Positions 52,378 to 61,705 of a stretch of DNA of 64,000 bases are shown piece after piece. A program made the position numbers and the translations under genes. The stretch is from Fibrella aestuarina BUZ 2 (GTDB lineage: Bacteria; Bacteroidota; Bacteroidia; Cytophagales; Spirosomataceae): contig NC_020054.1 in NCBI RefSeq assembly GCF_000331105.1, positions 496,001 through 560,000 on the forward strand. Reading direction: 5' to 3'. Each line of letters begins with the position of its first letter. The stretch's first letter is position 1. Below the pieces are notes generated by a model. That model was not told the DNA's origin. It was given only the letters and a program-made list of their open reading frames with translations, and searched no databases.

Positions 52378-53658
52378 TCAGGCTGTCGGGTGAATGGGGA
52401 AACGTACCCGAATCAGGGTTCCAGCCCCCAGGCGGGTTTCGACGTCCAGACTCGCGTTGAGCAGTTCGCAAAGCCGTTTTACGATATACAGACCAATTCC
52501 TTCGCCTCCCGACCGGATACCCTCCGTAACCACTTCATCGGCCGAAGGGGCGGGGGTTGGCTGTGTTTTTTCCGGCGTATTTTCGTTGAAAAGCGCAACC
52601 GAATCGACCGTAGGCCGCAGTTGGTCAGACAGCCACATGGTAGCTCCCGACGACAACCCGGGCCCTGTATCCTGCACACTCAGCATCCAGCGAAACTGGT
52701 TTTCGTTTGACCAAGATACCGATACCTGCCCTTCCTGCGTGTTCTTAAGCGCGTTGGTCAGCAGATTCTGGGCAATACGATACACTTTTGTGGCATCACC
52801 CATAACAGGCAAGTGTGCCGGGCCGTCGCCTTTCAGAAACAGATTGCGTTCCTGCGCCAGCGGCTGAGCCGACTCAATCAAGCCGCGCATGGTTTCGGCC
52901 ACGTCGAACGGTTTGACGTTGATATTTTCCCGGCCTGCTTCCAGCCGGGCCAGATCCATCAGTTCGGTCAGCATAGAGGCCAACCTCGGGAAGTTGCGGT
53001 TCAGAATCTGCAACATCTCCGAGCGCTCCTGTTCCGTATTGTCAGGCATATCGAGCAACGAAGCCGCCCCCTGAATCACGCTGAAGCTACTACGAAGATC
53101 GTGTGAGGCAATGCGCAACATGGCACTGCGTTTCCGACCCAGCTCATTTACGTTATCGAGGGCCCGTTGCAGATTCAGCGCCCGTTCGGTAGCCTCCGCT
53201 TTCTGAAACTCATCGTATTGGGCAATGCTGCCCCCAATGGCTTCGTGGATTAGCGCGCCAATGCGCTGATGCGCGATGAGCAATACGTCGTGGTCGATAT
53301 TGGGCTGATGGTGCCAGAACGTACCCAACTCGCTAAGCAGGCTTTGGTGCAGGTGCGCCAGTTCGTTAAGCAATTCGTGCAGCGCATAGCCTTTGTGCCA
53401 TCGGTGCAGCCCATGCTCGCGGGCAACCTGGTAGGGTAACACGCTATCCTGTTCGTTTCGTAAGCGCTTATCAAGCACCGTCAGCATGACCGGAATTTGA
53501 TCCGTAAACTCTTCACGAGTAAGGCCCGCAACTACTTTCAGATTGGAATCGCTGGCGCAGGTCGTATGCCAGTTCGTTAGGATTGCTTCGCGGCGGCTGA
53601 ACAGAAACGTAGCCAACTGACTTAACTGAGCGTCTGTTGAAATCGGTCTTTGTATCAT
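52378..53658 (-). CDS. sensor histidine kinase with RsbRD-type N-terminal domain
   Basis: 426 aa from the ATG at 53658. Residues about 10-150 are helical with EILTNWHTTC-like composition, HGLHRWHKGYALHELLNEL and EAIGGSIAQYDEFQ, the pattern of RsbRD-N-type cytosolic sensor domains. HisKA follows (His186 in RIASHDLRSSFS), then HATPase with the N box NLLTNALKNTQEG, G1 VQDTGPGLSSG and G2 GEGIGLYIVKRLCELL. There is no membrane segment. A polar insert after G1 separates it from G2. It is transcribed divergently from a single-domain response regulator, its probable partner. Confidence 0.93.
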   Translation of the reverse strand: MIQRPISTDAQLSQLATFLFSRREAILTNWHTTCASDSNLKVVAGLTREEFTDQIPVMLTVLDKRLRNEQDSVLPYQVAREHGLHRWHKGYALHELLNELAHLHQSLLSELGTFWHHQPNIDHDVLLIAHQRIGALIHEAIGGSIAQYDEFQKAEATERALNLQRALDNVNELGRKRSAMLRIASHDLRSSFSVIQGAASLLDMPDNTEQERSEMLQILNRNFPRLASMLTELMDLARLEAGRENINVKPFDVAETMRGLIESAQPLAQERNLFLKGDGPAHLPVMGDATKVYRIAQNLLTNALKNTQEGQVSVSWSNENQFRWMLSVQDTGPGLSSGATMWLSDQLRPTVDSVALFNENTPEKTQPTPAPSADEVVTEGIRSGGEGIGLYIVKRLCELLNASLDVETRLGAGTLIRVRFPIHPTA

Positions 53659-53859
53659 CGTGTAGCGAAAGTTTGTATCGACAAAGCTATGGTGGTTTAC
53701 TAAATGTTGCTGCAATCCCTTTCTAGGTTAGTAGCAAGCGAAAATACTTAACGGTCTCAATCATTAAAAGTATTTCATGTGTAAAGGGAGCATTTACCAA
53801 GTTGTTACTGCACGGAACTGGAGGTAGAGTAGCCGGGCACTCTTACCTGATTTCATCGT

Positions 53860-53867
53860 TATATTTG
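53860..53867 (+). promoter_or_regulatory. -7 promoter box for the response regulator gene
   Basis: TATATTTG matches the TAnnTTTG consensus exactly, 72 bp before the GTG start. No clear -33 box. Confidence 0.4.
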
Positions 53868-53938
53868 CCATAACAGGTATTTGTTTCGTTAGTCTGACCG
53901 ACGCACCTGTACCTTCTTAACAAACCGCGTTTTGTACC

Positions 53939-54379
53939 GTGACCAAATCATCCCGCAATCAAACGTTATTAGTTGTTGAAGATAACCCTGATCATCAGGT
54001 ACTTCTCCGCTATGTGATACAGCGCAGTCTCGCCAACACCACCCCTGTATTTACCGATTCAGCCGATCAGGCGATGGCTTACCTTACTCAGTGCGTTCAA
54101 AATGATTTGGCCACCCCTCGACTTGTACTGCTTGATTTGTACCTACCCCAGGCCGAGAATGGCTGGCAATTTTTGCGGGAAGTAAAACAGATTCCGGCCT
54201 CGATGCGGCCACCCGTGGTGGTTCTGAGCGTATCGCATGAGGAAGACGACATTGCGCAGGCGTATCAGTTGGGGGCAACGTCCTTTATCTCCAAACCCAT
54301 TGGCGACGCCGAATGGCTGGGTTACTTCGAGATCATTCGTCGGTACTGGTGGGAAACCGTTACGTTACCCAATCAATAA
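53939..54379 (+). CDS. single-domain response regulator (Rcp1-like)
   Basis: A 146-aa receiver domain with a GTG start. Acidic pocket Glu14-Asp15 in LLVVEDNPDHQ, phosphoacceptor Asp66 in LVLLDLYLPQAENGW, Thr/Ser switch VVVLSVSHEEDD and Lys in SFISKPIG. The pattern LVVEDNPDHQVLL and DLYLPQ..G is that of Rcp1-like regulators that pair with phytochrome-type or soluble kinases. With no output domain it works by protein contact. The divergent histidine kinase is the likely partner. Confidence 0.93.
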   Translation: MTKSSRNQTLLVVEDNPDHQVLLRYVIQRSLANTTPVFTDSADQAMAYLTQCVQNDLATPRLVLLDLYLPQAENGWQFLREVKQIPASMRPPVVVLSVSHEEDDIAQAYQLGATSFISKPIGDAEWLGYFEIIRRYWWETVTLPNQ

Positions 54380-54438
54380 GCAACCGGTTTGGCAGCCATG
54401 CGCTGTCTCCCCATCTACCGAACCCGTTGTTCACGCTT

Positions 54439-55176
54439 ATGAAGAAGCTTTTTCTAGTTGCCTCCCTCCTGCTGAGCGCCTGCCAGACGGCCTACCACGT
54501 GGCGGGGCAGCAAAGCAACCGGCTGACGGTCGACGCCGCCGTTCGGGCCGACAGCAGCACCACAAGCTGGCTGGCGCCCTACAAACAGGGACTCGACCGT
54601 AGCATGAACGAGCCCCTGCTCACGCTGACCGAACGCCTGGAGAAACGGGCGCCCGAGTCGGCGCTGGATGATCTGCTCGCCGACGCGCTCCTGGTGCAGG
54701 CCGCGCAACGGTACGGCAAACCCATCGACGTGTCGCACCTCAATTACGGCGGCATCCGGAGTGGACTCCCCAGCGGAGCCGTGACGACCGGTAACATCTT
54801 CGAGGTAATGCCGTTTGACAACCAGTTGGTGGTGTTAACGCTCAGCGGCACCGATCTGATGCGTTTTCTGAATCACTTCGCGTCGCACGACGATGCACTG
54901 GTCATTGGTGGCGCCCGGGTGAGTATCCAGAACAAAGCCATCCGTACGGCTACGCTGACCAACGGCCGCTCCATCGTTCCCGATCAGACCTACACCGTCG
55001 CCATGAGCGATTACATCGCCAATGGCGGGGGCGATGCCGATTTCCTGAAAACTATTACCCAGCGCGACAACGTCAATTACCTCATCCGCGATGCCCTGAT
55101 CGACTACTTCCGGCAGCAGGGCAAAGCAGGCAACCCATTAACTCCCCAAATCGATGGACGCATTACGCTCGACTAG
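54439..55176 (+). CDS. lipoprotein with 5'-nucleotidase C-terminal domain
   Basis: 245 aa from the ATG at 54439, with a lipobox ending at Cys15 (LLLSAC). The mature chain is the substrate-binding 5_nucleotid_C domain of UshA-type nucleotidases: NYGGIRSGLPSGAVTTG, NIFEVMPFDNQLVVLTL and SDYIANGGGD. The catalytic metallophosphatase domain is missing here but is encoded by the next gene, whose start overlaps this gene's end by 23 nt. Together they make up a complete nucleotidase in two chains, in reverse order to UshA. The lipid anchor would hold the complex at the membrane. Confidence 0.92.
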   Translation: MKKLFLVASLLLSACQTAYHVAGQQSNRLTVDAAVRADSSTTSWLAPYKQGLDRSMNEPLLTLTERLEKRAPESALDDLLADALLVQAAQRYGKPIDVSHLNYGGIRSGLPSGAVTTGNIFEVMPFDNQLVVLTLSGTDLMRFLNHFASHDDALVIGGARVSIQNKAIRTATLTNGRSIVPDQTYTVAMSDYIANGGGDADFLKTITQRDNVNYLIRDALIDYFRQQGKAGNPLTPQIDGRITLD

Positions 55177-56086
55177 ACGCCAGTTTCTGAAGCACGTTGG
55201 TGTGGCAGCGGTTGTTGGCACGGCCATGCCCTCGGCGTTACTGGCGGCCCCCAAACCCACCGTGTTGACTATTTTGCACACCAATGATCAGCACAGCCGC
55301 CTCGATCCGTTTCCGATGGATGGCAGCCGCAACGCCGGCCGGGGTGGTATTGCCCGCCGGATGACCCTGATTCAGCAGATCAGGGCCGAACAGGCGGCGG
55401 GGTCGTCGCGCCATGTGCTGCTCTTCGACGCAGGCGACATCTTTCAGGGAACGCCCTATTTCAACCTCTACAAAGGCGAGCCGGAGATCCTGGCAATGAA
55501 CCGACTCGGATACGACGCGGGCACCATCGGCAACCACGATTTCGACGCGGGTATCGACAACATGCGGGATCAGTTTGCCAAAGCCACCTTCCCGATCCTG
55601 ATCGCCAATTACGATTTCAGGAATACGGTGATGGCCGAACGTACCCAGCCCTACAAGATCTTCAAAAGAGACGGGGTGCGTGTGGGCGTATTTGGGCTGG
55701 GCATTCAACCCAAAGGCCTCATCCCGGAAACGCTGTACAAAGAAACGGTTTACCTCGACCCCATCGAGACCAGCACCGACGTAGCCCGGAAACTACGCAC
55801 CGACGAGCACTGCGATTACGTAATCTGCCTGTCGCACCTGGGCTATAAATACAACGACTCGACCGTTTCGGATCAGGTGCTCGCGGCTAAAAGCCGGGAT
55901 ATCGATCTCATCATCGGCGGGCACACCCACACCTTCCTGGATGCGCCCGTAACGGTACCCAACGCCAACGGCAAACCCATTCTGGTGAATCAGGTTGGGT
56001 TTGGGGGTATCAATCTCGGCCGAATCGACCTGACGTTTGAGCGTGGCAAAGCCCCCTCGGCCAACGGCAAAGCCGTTTCCGTGTAA
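55154..56086 (+). CDS. Tat-exported metallophosphatase (5'-nucleotidase catalytic domain)
   Basis: A 310-aa protein with a twin-arginine signal (STRRQFLKH then VGVAAVVGTAMPSALLAA). Metal ligands of the calcineurin-like/UshA catalytic domain are present: LTILHTNDQHSRLDPF, FDAGDIFQGTPYF, TIGNHDFDAGI, CLSHLGYKYND and IIGGHTHTFL. It hydrolyses nucleotides or related phosphoesters in the periplasm. It overlaps the preceding C-terminal-domain gene by 23 nt, so the two halves are made together. Folding in the cytoplasm before Tat export would load its metals. Confidence 0.93.
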   Translation: MDALRSTRRQFLKHVGVAAVVGTAMPSALLAAPKPTVLTILHTNDQHSRLDPFPMDGSRNAGRGGIARRMTLIQQIRAEQAAGSSRHVLLFDAGDIFQGTPYFNLYKGEPEILAMNRLGYDAGTIGNHDFDAGIDNMRDQFAKATFPILIANYDFRNTVMAERTQPYKIFKRDGVRVGVFGLGIQPKGLIPETLYKETVYLDPIETSTDVARKLRTDEHCDYVICLSHLGYKYNDSTVSDQVLAAKSRDIDLIIGGHTHTFLDAPVTVPNANGKPILVNQVGFGGINLGRIDLTFERGKAPSANGKAVSV

Positions 56087-56113
56087 AACGACTATACAGT
56101 ACGCTGATGACGA

Positions 56114-57088
56114 CTAAACGCTCAGGATTTTCACCATCCTGAGCAGGTCTTCATTGATCGGTTTGGGCAACCGGATGGTGTCGCGGAACGGCGTGTAGAC
56201 TAGTTCGTTGTTGATTACACCCGCCATTACGTTCTTCTCGCCATTGAGTAGGCCTTCCAGCGCACCCAGCCCCAACCGGCTTGCCAGAATGCGGTCGTAG
56301 GCCGTTGGAATACCGCCGCGCTGAATGTGGCCCAGGGTGGTCACGCGCATGTCCAGTTCGCCTTCAATCAGCTTGCTGATTTTCTCGGCTACTTCGGCGG
56401 CACTTCCCTCCTCTTCGCCTTCAGCCACAACTACAATCGACGACGATTTACTGCGGTTAAAACCCGCCTGAAGCGTTTTCACGACTTCGGAGATGGGCGT
56501 CAGCACTTCGGGCACCATCACCAGCTCAGCACCACCCGCAATCCCCGATTGGATAGCGATATAGCCCGAGTCGCGGCCCATCACCTCGATCAGGAAGATC
56601 CGGTCGTGGGAGTCGGCAGTATCACGAATTTTATCGATGGCTTCCAGGGCCGTGTTCACCGCCGTGTCGAAGCCAATGGTATAGTCAGTACCGTAGAGGT
56701 CGTTATCAATGGTGCCGGGTGCACCAACCGTCGGGATACCGAACTCGTCGAAGAAGAGCGTAGCACCGGTGAACGTACCATTACCGCCAATAGCGACAAG
56801 ACCTTCAATGCCGAACTTCTGCAATTGTTCGTGGGCGCGCTGCCGCCCTTCGGGGGTCATGAACTCCTTGCTGCGGGCCGATTTCAGGATGGTACCACCC
56901 CGCTGCACGATGTTGCTCACCGAGTGAGAGGTCATCTGAAAGATGTCGCCATTGATCATCCCGTTATACCCCCGGCGGATACCGAACACTTCAATATCGT
57001 GGTAAACGGCTCCGCGCACAACTGCCCGAATGCAGGCGTTCATGCCCGGTGCGTCTCCCCCAGAGGTAAACACAGCAATACGTTTCAT
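56114..57088 (-). CDS. pfkA: 6-phosphofructokinase PfkA
   Basis: A 324-aa ATP-dependent PFK: FTSGGDAPGMNACIRAVVRG, the catalytic GTIDND (Asp128) and EVMGRDSGYIA. It phosphorylates fructose-6-phosphate in glycolysis. The loop that reads GGDGS in E. coli PfkA is GGNGTF here, so residue 103, which normally is a Mg-binding Asp, is Asn. Gly104, which marks ATP rather than PPi use, is kept. A promoter box lies 74 bp upstream. Two hairpin arms (56120-56128, 56136-56144) fall in its last codons. Confidence 0.95.
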   Translation of the reverse strand: MKRIAVFTSGGDAPGMNACIRAVVRGAVYHDIEVFGIRRGYNGMINGDIFQMTSHSVSNIVQRGGTILKSARSKEFMTPEGRQRAHEQLQKFGIEGLVAIGGNGTFTGATLFFDEFGIPTVGAPGTIDNDLYGTDYTIGFDTAVNTALEAIDKIRDTADSHDRIFLIEVMGRDSGYIAIQSGIAGGAELVMVPEVLTPISEVVKTLQAGFNRSKSSSIVVVAEGEEEGSAAEVAEKISKLIEGELDMRVTTLGHIQRGGIPTAYDRILASRLGLGALEGLLNGEKNVMAGVINNELVYTPFRDTIRLPKPINEDLLRMVKILSV

Positions 57089-57161
57089 TAGGTCTCAAGG
57101 TTTCGTCACTACAACAACTATCCGCTGCTCAGGTGGACGAGCAGCGTTTTCAAAAACCACG

Positions 57162-57169
57162 CAAAATTA
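57162..57169 (-). promoter_or_regulatory. -7 promoter box of pfkA
   Basis: TAATTTTG on the minus strand matches TAnnTTTG, about 74 bp before the pfkA start codon. There is no clear -33 box. Confidence 0.42.
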
Positions 57170-57270
57170 CCCTCATTTTCAGATTTGCCGCCACTACGCT
57201 TTTAATTAACGAGCATTTCCGCTGTTTTTCTGTGAAATAGGCAAATCGTGGCTTTTGGGCCTTAGCTATG

Positions 57271-57299
57271 AAAAAGCCGCACCAGGTCGATGCGGCTTT
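57271..57299 (-). terminator. rho-independent terminator of the choice-of-anchor I gene
   Basis: A 9-bp stem AAAGCCGCA / TGCGGCTTT with a 9-nt loop. On the minus strand it is followed by five T. It separates this gene from pfkA. Confidence 0.9.
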
Positions 57300-57318
57300 C
57301 TACCAAAAAAGACTGAAT

Positions 57319-58830
57319 TTACGGCTTATCGGGCTGGTACACTTTTACCGTGCCATCGCCTTCACTGCTGACTATCAACAAGCTACGTTTGGTAGGGCTT
57401 TGGCTTGCCGGCACAAACAGCACGCCTTCGGGTGCATCGCCGGTGGGTAATACTTGCAGAAACTGCGGGTTCGTGGGGTCGGCAAGGCTGTAGATGGCAA
57501 CCGCGTCGGCTCGTTCCAGCCCGACAAAAGCTACGGGTTGCCCGTTGATCATGCCCACTGTTACGCCCTCAGCCTCAACGCCTTTGTCGTCGGAGCGCGT
57601 GTCGTCGTAGAGATTGGCCGCTACAACACGCTCTTCGAGGCTTTTCCCGGAGAAATAAACACGCTGACCCGTAGCCGTATTAAAAATGCTGAAGCCACGG
57701 CCTCCAATGGCATACAGCGCGTCATAATCGCCGTCGTTATCGGTGTCGCCCAGGCTCTTCGTTACGATCAGCCGACCCAGATTGGTGAGTTGTTTCAACA
57801 CGCTGCCCGTCGGGAAGGCCGTGGGGTCGAGGGTCAACGTGCTGATGCGGGCCTCTTCGCTATAACCGGCGTAGTCGCGGGTGTCACCTTCGTCGGCGGT
57901 GATCACGTAATTGGTACCGTTTACCGTGAAGGGCGCAATGGCGTCGGGCAGGTAAAACGATCGGATCGGCCAGTTAGAGAACGCGATTTTGCTGTCGCGG
58001 TCGCTGGGGTCGATGGCGTTGCTGGGTACGTTGATGTCTTTGGTACCCAACGGCCAGATTTTCAGGATACTGCCGCCAACCAGATCCACCTCAGCGATGG
58101 CATTATTTTCCTGAAGCGTTACCCACGCCCGGCGCGAATCGGGCGAAATCGCCACGTATTCAGGCTCCACATCCTGCGCCAGACTGGCCTTTGGGCCAAA
58201 CAACCGGAAACCGCCCGCCAGCAGCGTGGCGCGTTGCGACTCGAAGCCCTCGAACGTCAATGTCTGCACGCTATAATCGGCCTGCGTATCGATGATCGAA
58301 ATCGAGCCTACCGGGTCGACGGTGTAAGCGGCATTGGGCTCACCCTCGTCGGCCGTGACAATGTAGCGGCCATCGGGGCTAAACGTGACCATGTCGGGCA
58401 TAGCGCCAACCGGAATGGTCCGCAGAATCGCCAGTGTGCGCGTGTCAACGATTACGACGCTGCCGTTGGCCTGTTTGTCAGCGGCTTCCAGCGCGATAGC
58501 TAACCGGCCGCGGCTGACGGCGACGCTGTTGGCCACACCTCCCAGCGCCGAGACGTTGATGGGCGTGAGTTTGTTGATCGTGTAGGCGGCGGTCAGTTCG
58601 AGCACTTCCACCTTCGGCGTGGCGGCGGTTTCGTTGTTGACCGTGAAAATGCGGCGGGTCAGGGTATCGTAGGCCGATATTTCGGAAGCCGCCGTTCCGC
58701 CCAGATCGACCGAGGCGATTTCGCGGAACGTACCTGCGTTTTCAATCGGGTCCAGATCGGTGCGGTGGTCGCAGGCAACGAGAAGGCCTACGGCCAGGGT
58801 AAAGCCAAGTAGGTAACGGAGTTGAGTCAT
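57319..58830 (-). CDS. choice-of-anchor I family lipoprotein (beta propeller)
   Basis: 503 aa from the ATG at 58830, with a lipobox (GLLVAC, Cys20). The body is a YVTN-like beta propeller with MPDMVTFSPDGRYIVTADEG, EPEYVAISPDSRRAWVTLQE, YVITADEGDTRDY and NPQFLQVLPTGDAPEGVLFV. This order is the choice-of-anchor I domain, which in other proteins is joined to alkaline phosphatases or 5'-nucleotidases. A split nucleotidase operon lies about 1 kb away, on the other side of pfkA. The function is unknown; extracellular phosphate scavenging is possible. Confidence 0.9.
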   Translation of the reverse strand: MTQLRYLLGFTLAVGLLVACDHRTDLDPIENAGTFREIASVDLGGTAASEISAYDTLTRRIFTVNNETAATPKVEVLELTAAYTINKLTPINVSALGGVANSVAVSRGRLAIALEAADKQANGSVVIVDTRTLAILRTIPVGAMPDMVTFSPDGRYIVTADEGEPNAAYTVDPVGSISIIDTQADYSVQTLTFEGFESQRATLLAGGFRLFGPKASLAQDVEPEYVAISPDSRRAWVTLQENNAIAEVDLVGGSILKIWPLGTKDINVPSNAIDPSDRDSKIAFSNWPIRSFYLPDAIAPFTVNGTNYVITADEGDTRDYAGYSEEARISTLTLDPTAFPTGSVLKQLTNLGRLIVTKSLGDTDNDGDYDALYAIGGRGFSIFNTATGQRVYFSGKSLEERVVAANLYDDTRSDDKGVEAEGVTVGMINGQPVAFVGLERADAVAIYSLADPTNPQFLQVLPTGDAPEGVLFVPASQSPTKRSLLIVSSEGDGTVKVYQPDKP

Positions 58831-59012
58831 GGAAGCGAACGCTGTTAAGTGAATCCGCAAAGATTAAAACCCCGTTAACAGCGTCCGACCCCTTCATTAT
58901 TTCATAACACTACACCCCTTTAACACACTGTCCATCAATTAGTTACAGACAATGTTAACAGAAATATAACAATGGCCGACTCTGTGTTACGAGCAGATCA
59001 ATGACCGGCTTT

Positions 59013-61631
59013 TCATTCGCGCATAAAGCGCAGGGCTTTCACCCGATCGCCATCGGTGAAGCGAAGCAGGTACTGTCCTTTCATCAGGTCGTAAATGGGC
59101 AGGTCGAGCCAGAAAAGGCCCTGCCGATGACGCATCTCCTGCGAGGAACTCACTTGACGCCCCCATAGATCGACGATCCCGACGGTAACCTGCGAGGCGC
59201 CCGGCCGGACGTATCGGATATAGAGCGTCTGAACGGCCGGGTTCGGGTACGCCACCAGCACGCTGTCGGCCTGATCGAACGACAGCAGCGAATCGGGCAG
59301 GGACGTGACGCCCGCCCACGACGACCACCGCACGGGCTTCTCGTCGGACCAGCCGCTGCACTGCTGCTGCGACACTTTCAGCCGATACGTACCTGGCTCA
59401 TCGACCAACAGCCACTGCCTGTTTGCATTGGACAGAGGTTGGCTGCCTTTGTACCAGGCATACCGAAACTGATCGCCCGTGGGTCCCTGCAAGCGAACGG
59501 TGGCGCCACCGGGTATCAGAATGGTATTGTCGGCGGGCAGGATACGTACCTGATCCAGCGTAGCCGGGCGGGCCGTCACTTCCTGCGAAAAGGTGCGGCA
59601 CCCCTGTTGCGTGAGTTGAGCCCGGTACTGCCCCGCCTGACTAACCGTCAGCGTCTGACTCGTGGCGTTGGCAATCAGTTGCCCATTTCGTAGCCAGTTG
59701 ACGGTTATGCCTTTACCCGTTTCGACAGTGGCCACTAGTTGGGCCGGTGCCTGTTCGGGGCAGAGGTAGACCGTTTGGGCGGGCGTAAGCTGCACGGTTG
59801 GAGCCGCCACCGACACCCTGACGGGTGCACTCAGGCCTACGCAGCCATTCCGGTCGGTAAAGCGCACGTTGTACAGCCCGGCTGTTGACACGGCACAGAC
59901 GGACGTCGTAGCTTGAGCGATGGGCTGGTTATCGCGCAGCCATTCATAGCGCAAGCCGGGCAGATCGTCGGCTTGCAGGCTGAAGGTAGCTCCCGCGCAG
60001 ATAAGCGTGTCGGCCGGGGTGAGCAGGGGCCGTTGTGGCAACGTGCACGGGCTGTGCTTGCGCCCACTCACAAGCAGCGAAAAGGGCTGTACGCCGTTCT
60101 GCAACGTGTTTTTGTGACTAACCCGAATCGTGTAGGTTTGCCCAGCAACGGGGTTGGGGATATAGACCTGCTCGACGTTGTCGCGGACGTTATCGCCACG
60201 GGTGGCCACATCGGCGGGGCGGTCTGGGTTCAGCACGAAGGGCAGCACCGTTTGGTTGCCCAGGGTTACGCGCACGTCGAGGTCATTGATGAGCTTGGGC
60301 GTACGGCGGTTGAGGGCCTGCGGGGTTAGCGTCGTCACGCTGCCTTCGGGGTCGGTCCAGCAGAGGGTGATCGTAAGCGGCTCGCCCCCCTGCGCTACCG
60401 CCGTTGTGGTCCAGCTTTGCCCCTGCACCAGGCGCTGCTCGGTGATCTGGTGCGCCTGATTGGCATTCTGAATAACGGCCGCTGCAGCTTCGGTATTCAG
60501 TAGGCCCCACCCCTGCCGGTAGTCGGGACCATTGGCAGGCGCCAGGCGGTCGGCGGTATGGATGGCCAACCCTCGCACTGTCGCTGCCAGCAAAAAGCGC
60601 CCGTTAGTCTGGCGGGCAACGAGTTCTTGCAACAACAGCAATGAACCCGTCACGTTGGCCGCCGCCATCGACGTACCTGTGCTCAGGCCATAGGCCGATG
60701 TATTGGTCGATACCGTTGAATACACATCCGTTCCGATGCCCAACAGGTCGGGTTTGATTCGTCCGTCGTCGGTGGGGCCCCAGCCACTGTAGGGCGACGA
60801 CGCCAAGTGAATCAACCGGTTGTCATCGTCGAGCGTTACGTCGGCGGCACCGATGGTCAGCACGTTTTTGGCCGTTGCTTCCCCCGGAATTACGTCGTAG
60901 GCATCATTGCGATTGCGGGGCAGGCGACTCTGCTGATTGGTGTTATTGAGGTAATAGGGCGTGTTGGCGGGTGGCCCCGTCTCCGACCGCTTGTTATCGG
61001 CCGACCGCACCATCAGGTATGTCGGGTTCTGGTAAGCGATGTGGTCAATTCGTTGGGCGGTGGTATTGTAGTAGCCAAAGAGGTAATCTTCGCTGTTACT
61101 GACGGCGTCATTTCCCCACCACTCCCATTTCTGGTTTGGGTCGGTGCCGGGCCGGTCCAGGTTCAGCACCCAGCCCGACAGCGGGCCGTAGGCATGTACA
61201 GAAAGTAACAGATTTGGCGCGGCGGTGGTCAGTTCGGTTAGGTCGTTGGTGTAATCCCACACCTGAAGGTTGGCGTTATAGGCCATACCCCGCGCTTTGG
61301 GGTCGATACCGGACGCCACCAACGTACCGGCAAGGTGCGTCGCGTGGTCGTTCAACTGGCTGGCGGTGTTGCGCATCTGCACCCGTCCGGTCAGCTCACG
61401 GTGAGTCGTCAGCACGCCGCCGCCATCCCACAAGCCTAGTTTTCCCGACACAAAAGCGCTCTGACCGCTCAGCGACAGCCCCGTGGCGTTTCGGCCATAC
61501 AGCGGCTGGGTACGTGTGCCGGTGGCCGCTTCGACATTGTGAAGCCTGATTGGACGCGGTAAAGCCGGTTGAGCCCAGGCCGATGTGCCCATGACGCCGC
61601 TAAACACCAACAGGCGCCGGACAAGAGCCAT
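59013..61631 (-). CDS. S8 family serine protease with T9SS type A sorting domain
   Basis: 872 aa from the ATG at 61631, which gives a signal peptide (MALVRRLLVFSGVMGTSAWA). The subtilisin triad is Asp69 in LGLWDGGGV, His96 in NDHATHLAGT and Ser321 in LSTGTSMAAANVTGS. A C-terminal P-domain-like and Ig-like region follows (RITLCWTDPEGSV-type segment, then two Ig modules with GLRYEWLRDNQPI and ITVNWLRNGQLI). The last 80 residues are the T9SS type A sorting domain (VAYPNPAVQTLYIRYV, ending KGQYLLRFTDGDRVKALRFM). It is secreted and cell-surface anchored or released. It lies 74 bp after the next gene in the same direction. Confidence 0.93.
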   Translation of the reverse strand: MALVRRLLVFSGVMGTSAWAQPALPRPIRLHNVEAATGTRTQPLYGRNATGLSLSGQSAFVSGKLGLWDGGGVLTTHRELTGRVQMRNTASQLNDHATHLAGTLVASGIDPKARGMAYNANLQVWDYTNDLTELTTAAPNLLLSVHAYGPLSGWVLNLDRPGTDPNQKWEWWGNDAVSNSEDYLFGYYNTTAQRIDHIAYQNPTYLMVRSADNKRSETGPPANTPYYLNNTNQQSRLPRNRNDAYDVIPGEATAKNVLTIGAADVTLDDDNRLIHLASSPYSGWGPTDDGRIKPDLLGIGTDVYSTVSTNTSAYGLSTGTSMAAANVTGSLLLLQELVARQTNGRFLLAATVRGLAIHTADRLAPANGPDYRQGWGLLNTEAAAAVIQNANQAHQITEQRLVQGQSWTTTAVAQGGEPLTITLCWTDPEGSVTTLTPQALNRRTPKLINDLDVRVTLGNQTVLPFVLNPDRPADVATRGDNVRDNVEQVYIPNPVAGQTYTIRVSHKNTLQNGVQPFSLLVSGRKHSPCTLPQRPLLTPADTLICAGATFSLQADDLPGLRYEWLRDNQPIAQATTSVCAVSTAGLYNVRFTDRNGCVGLSAPVRVSVAAPTVQLTPAQTVYLCPEQAPAQLVATVETGKGITVNWLRNGQLIANATSQTLTVSQAGQYRAQLTQQGCRTFSQEVTARPATLDQVRILPADNTILIPGGATVRLQGPTGDQFRYAWYKGSQPLSNANRQWLLVDEPGTYRLKVSQQQCSGWSDEKPVRWSSWAGVTSLPDSLLSFDQADSVLVAYPNPAVQTLYIRYVRPGASQVTVGIVDLWGRQVSSSQEMRHRQGLFWLDLPIYDLMKGQYLLRFTDGDRVKALRFMRE

Positions 61632-61705
61632 TGACCAGTGAGCCGTTTTGGCCCAACACCCAATGGCCCCGCTCCGACGCCCGGTTATCTCCATTCAACT
61701 GTGTT

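Noticed and set aside
53250..53474. Small minus-strand frame within the histidine kinase gene
   Set aside because: Out-of-frame shadow with Cys- and Thr-rich composition and no support.
57454..58503. Plus-strand 349-codon frame inside the choice-of-anchor I gene
   Set aside because: Antisense to a clear beta-propeller lipoprotein; the product has no domain or start context.
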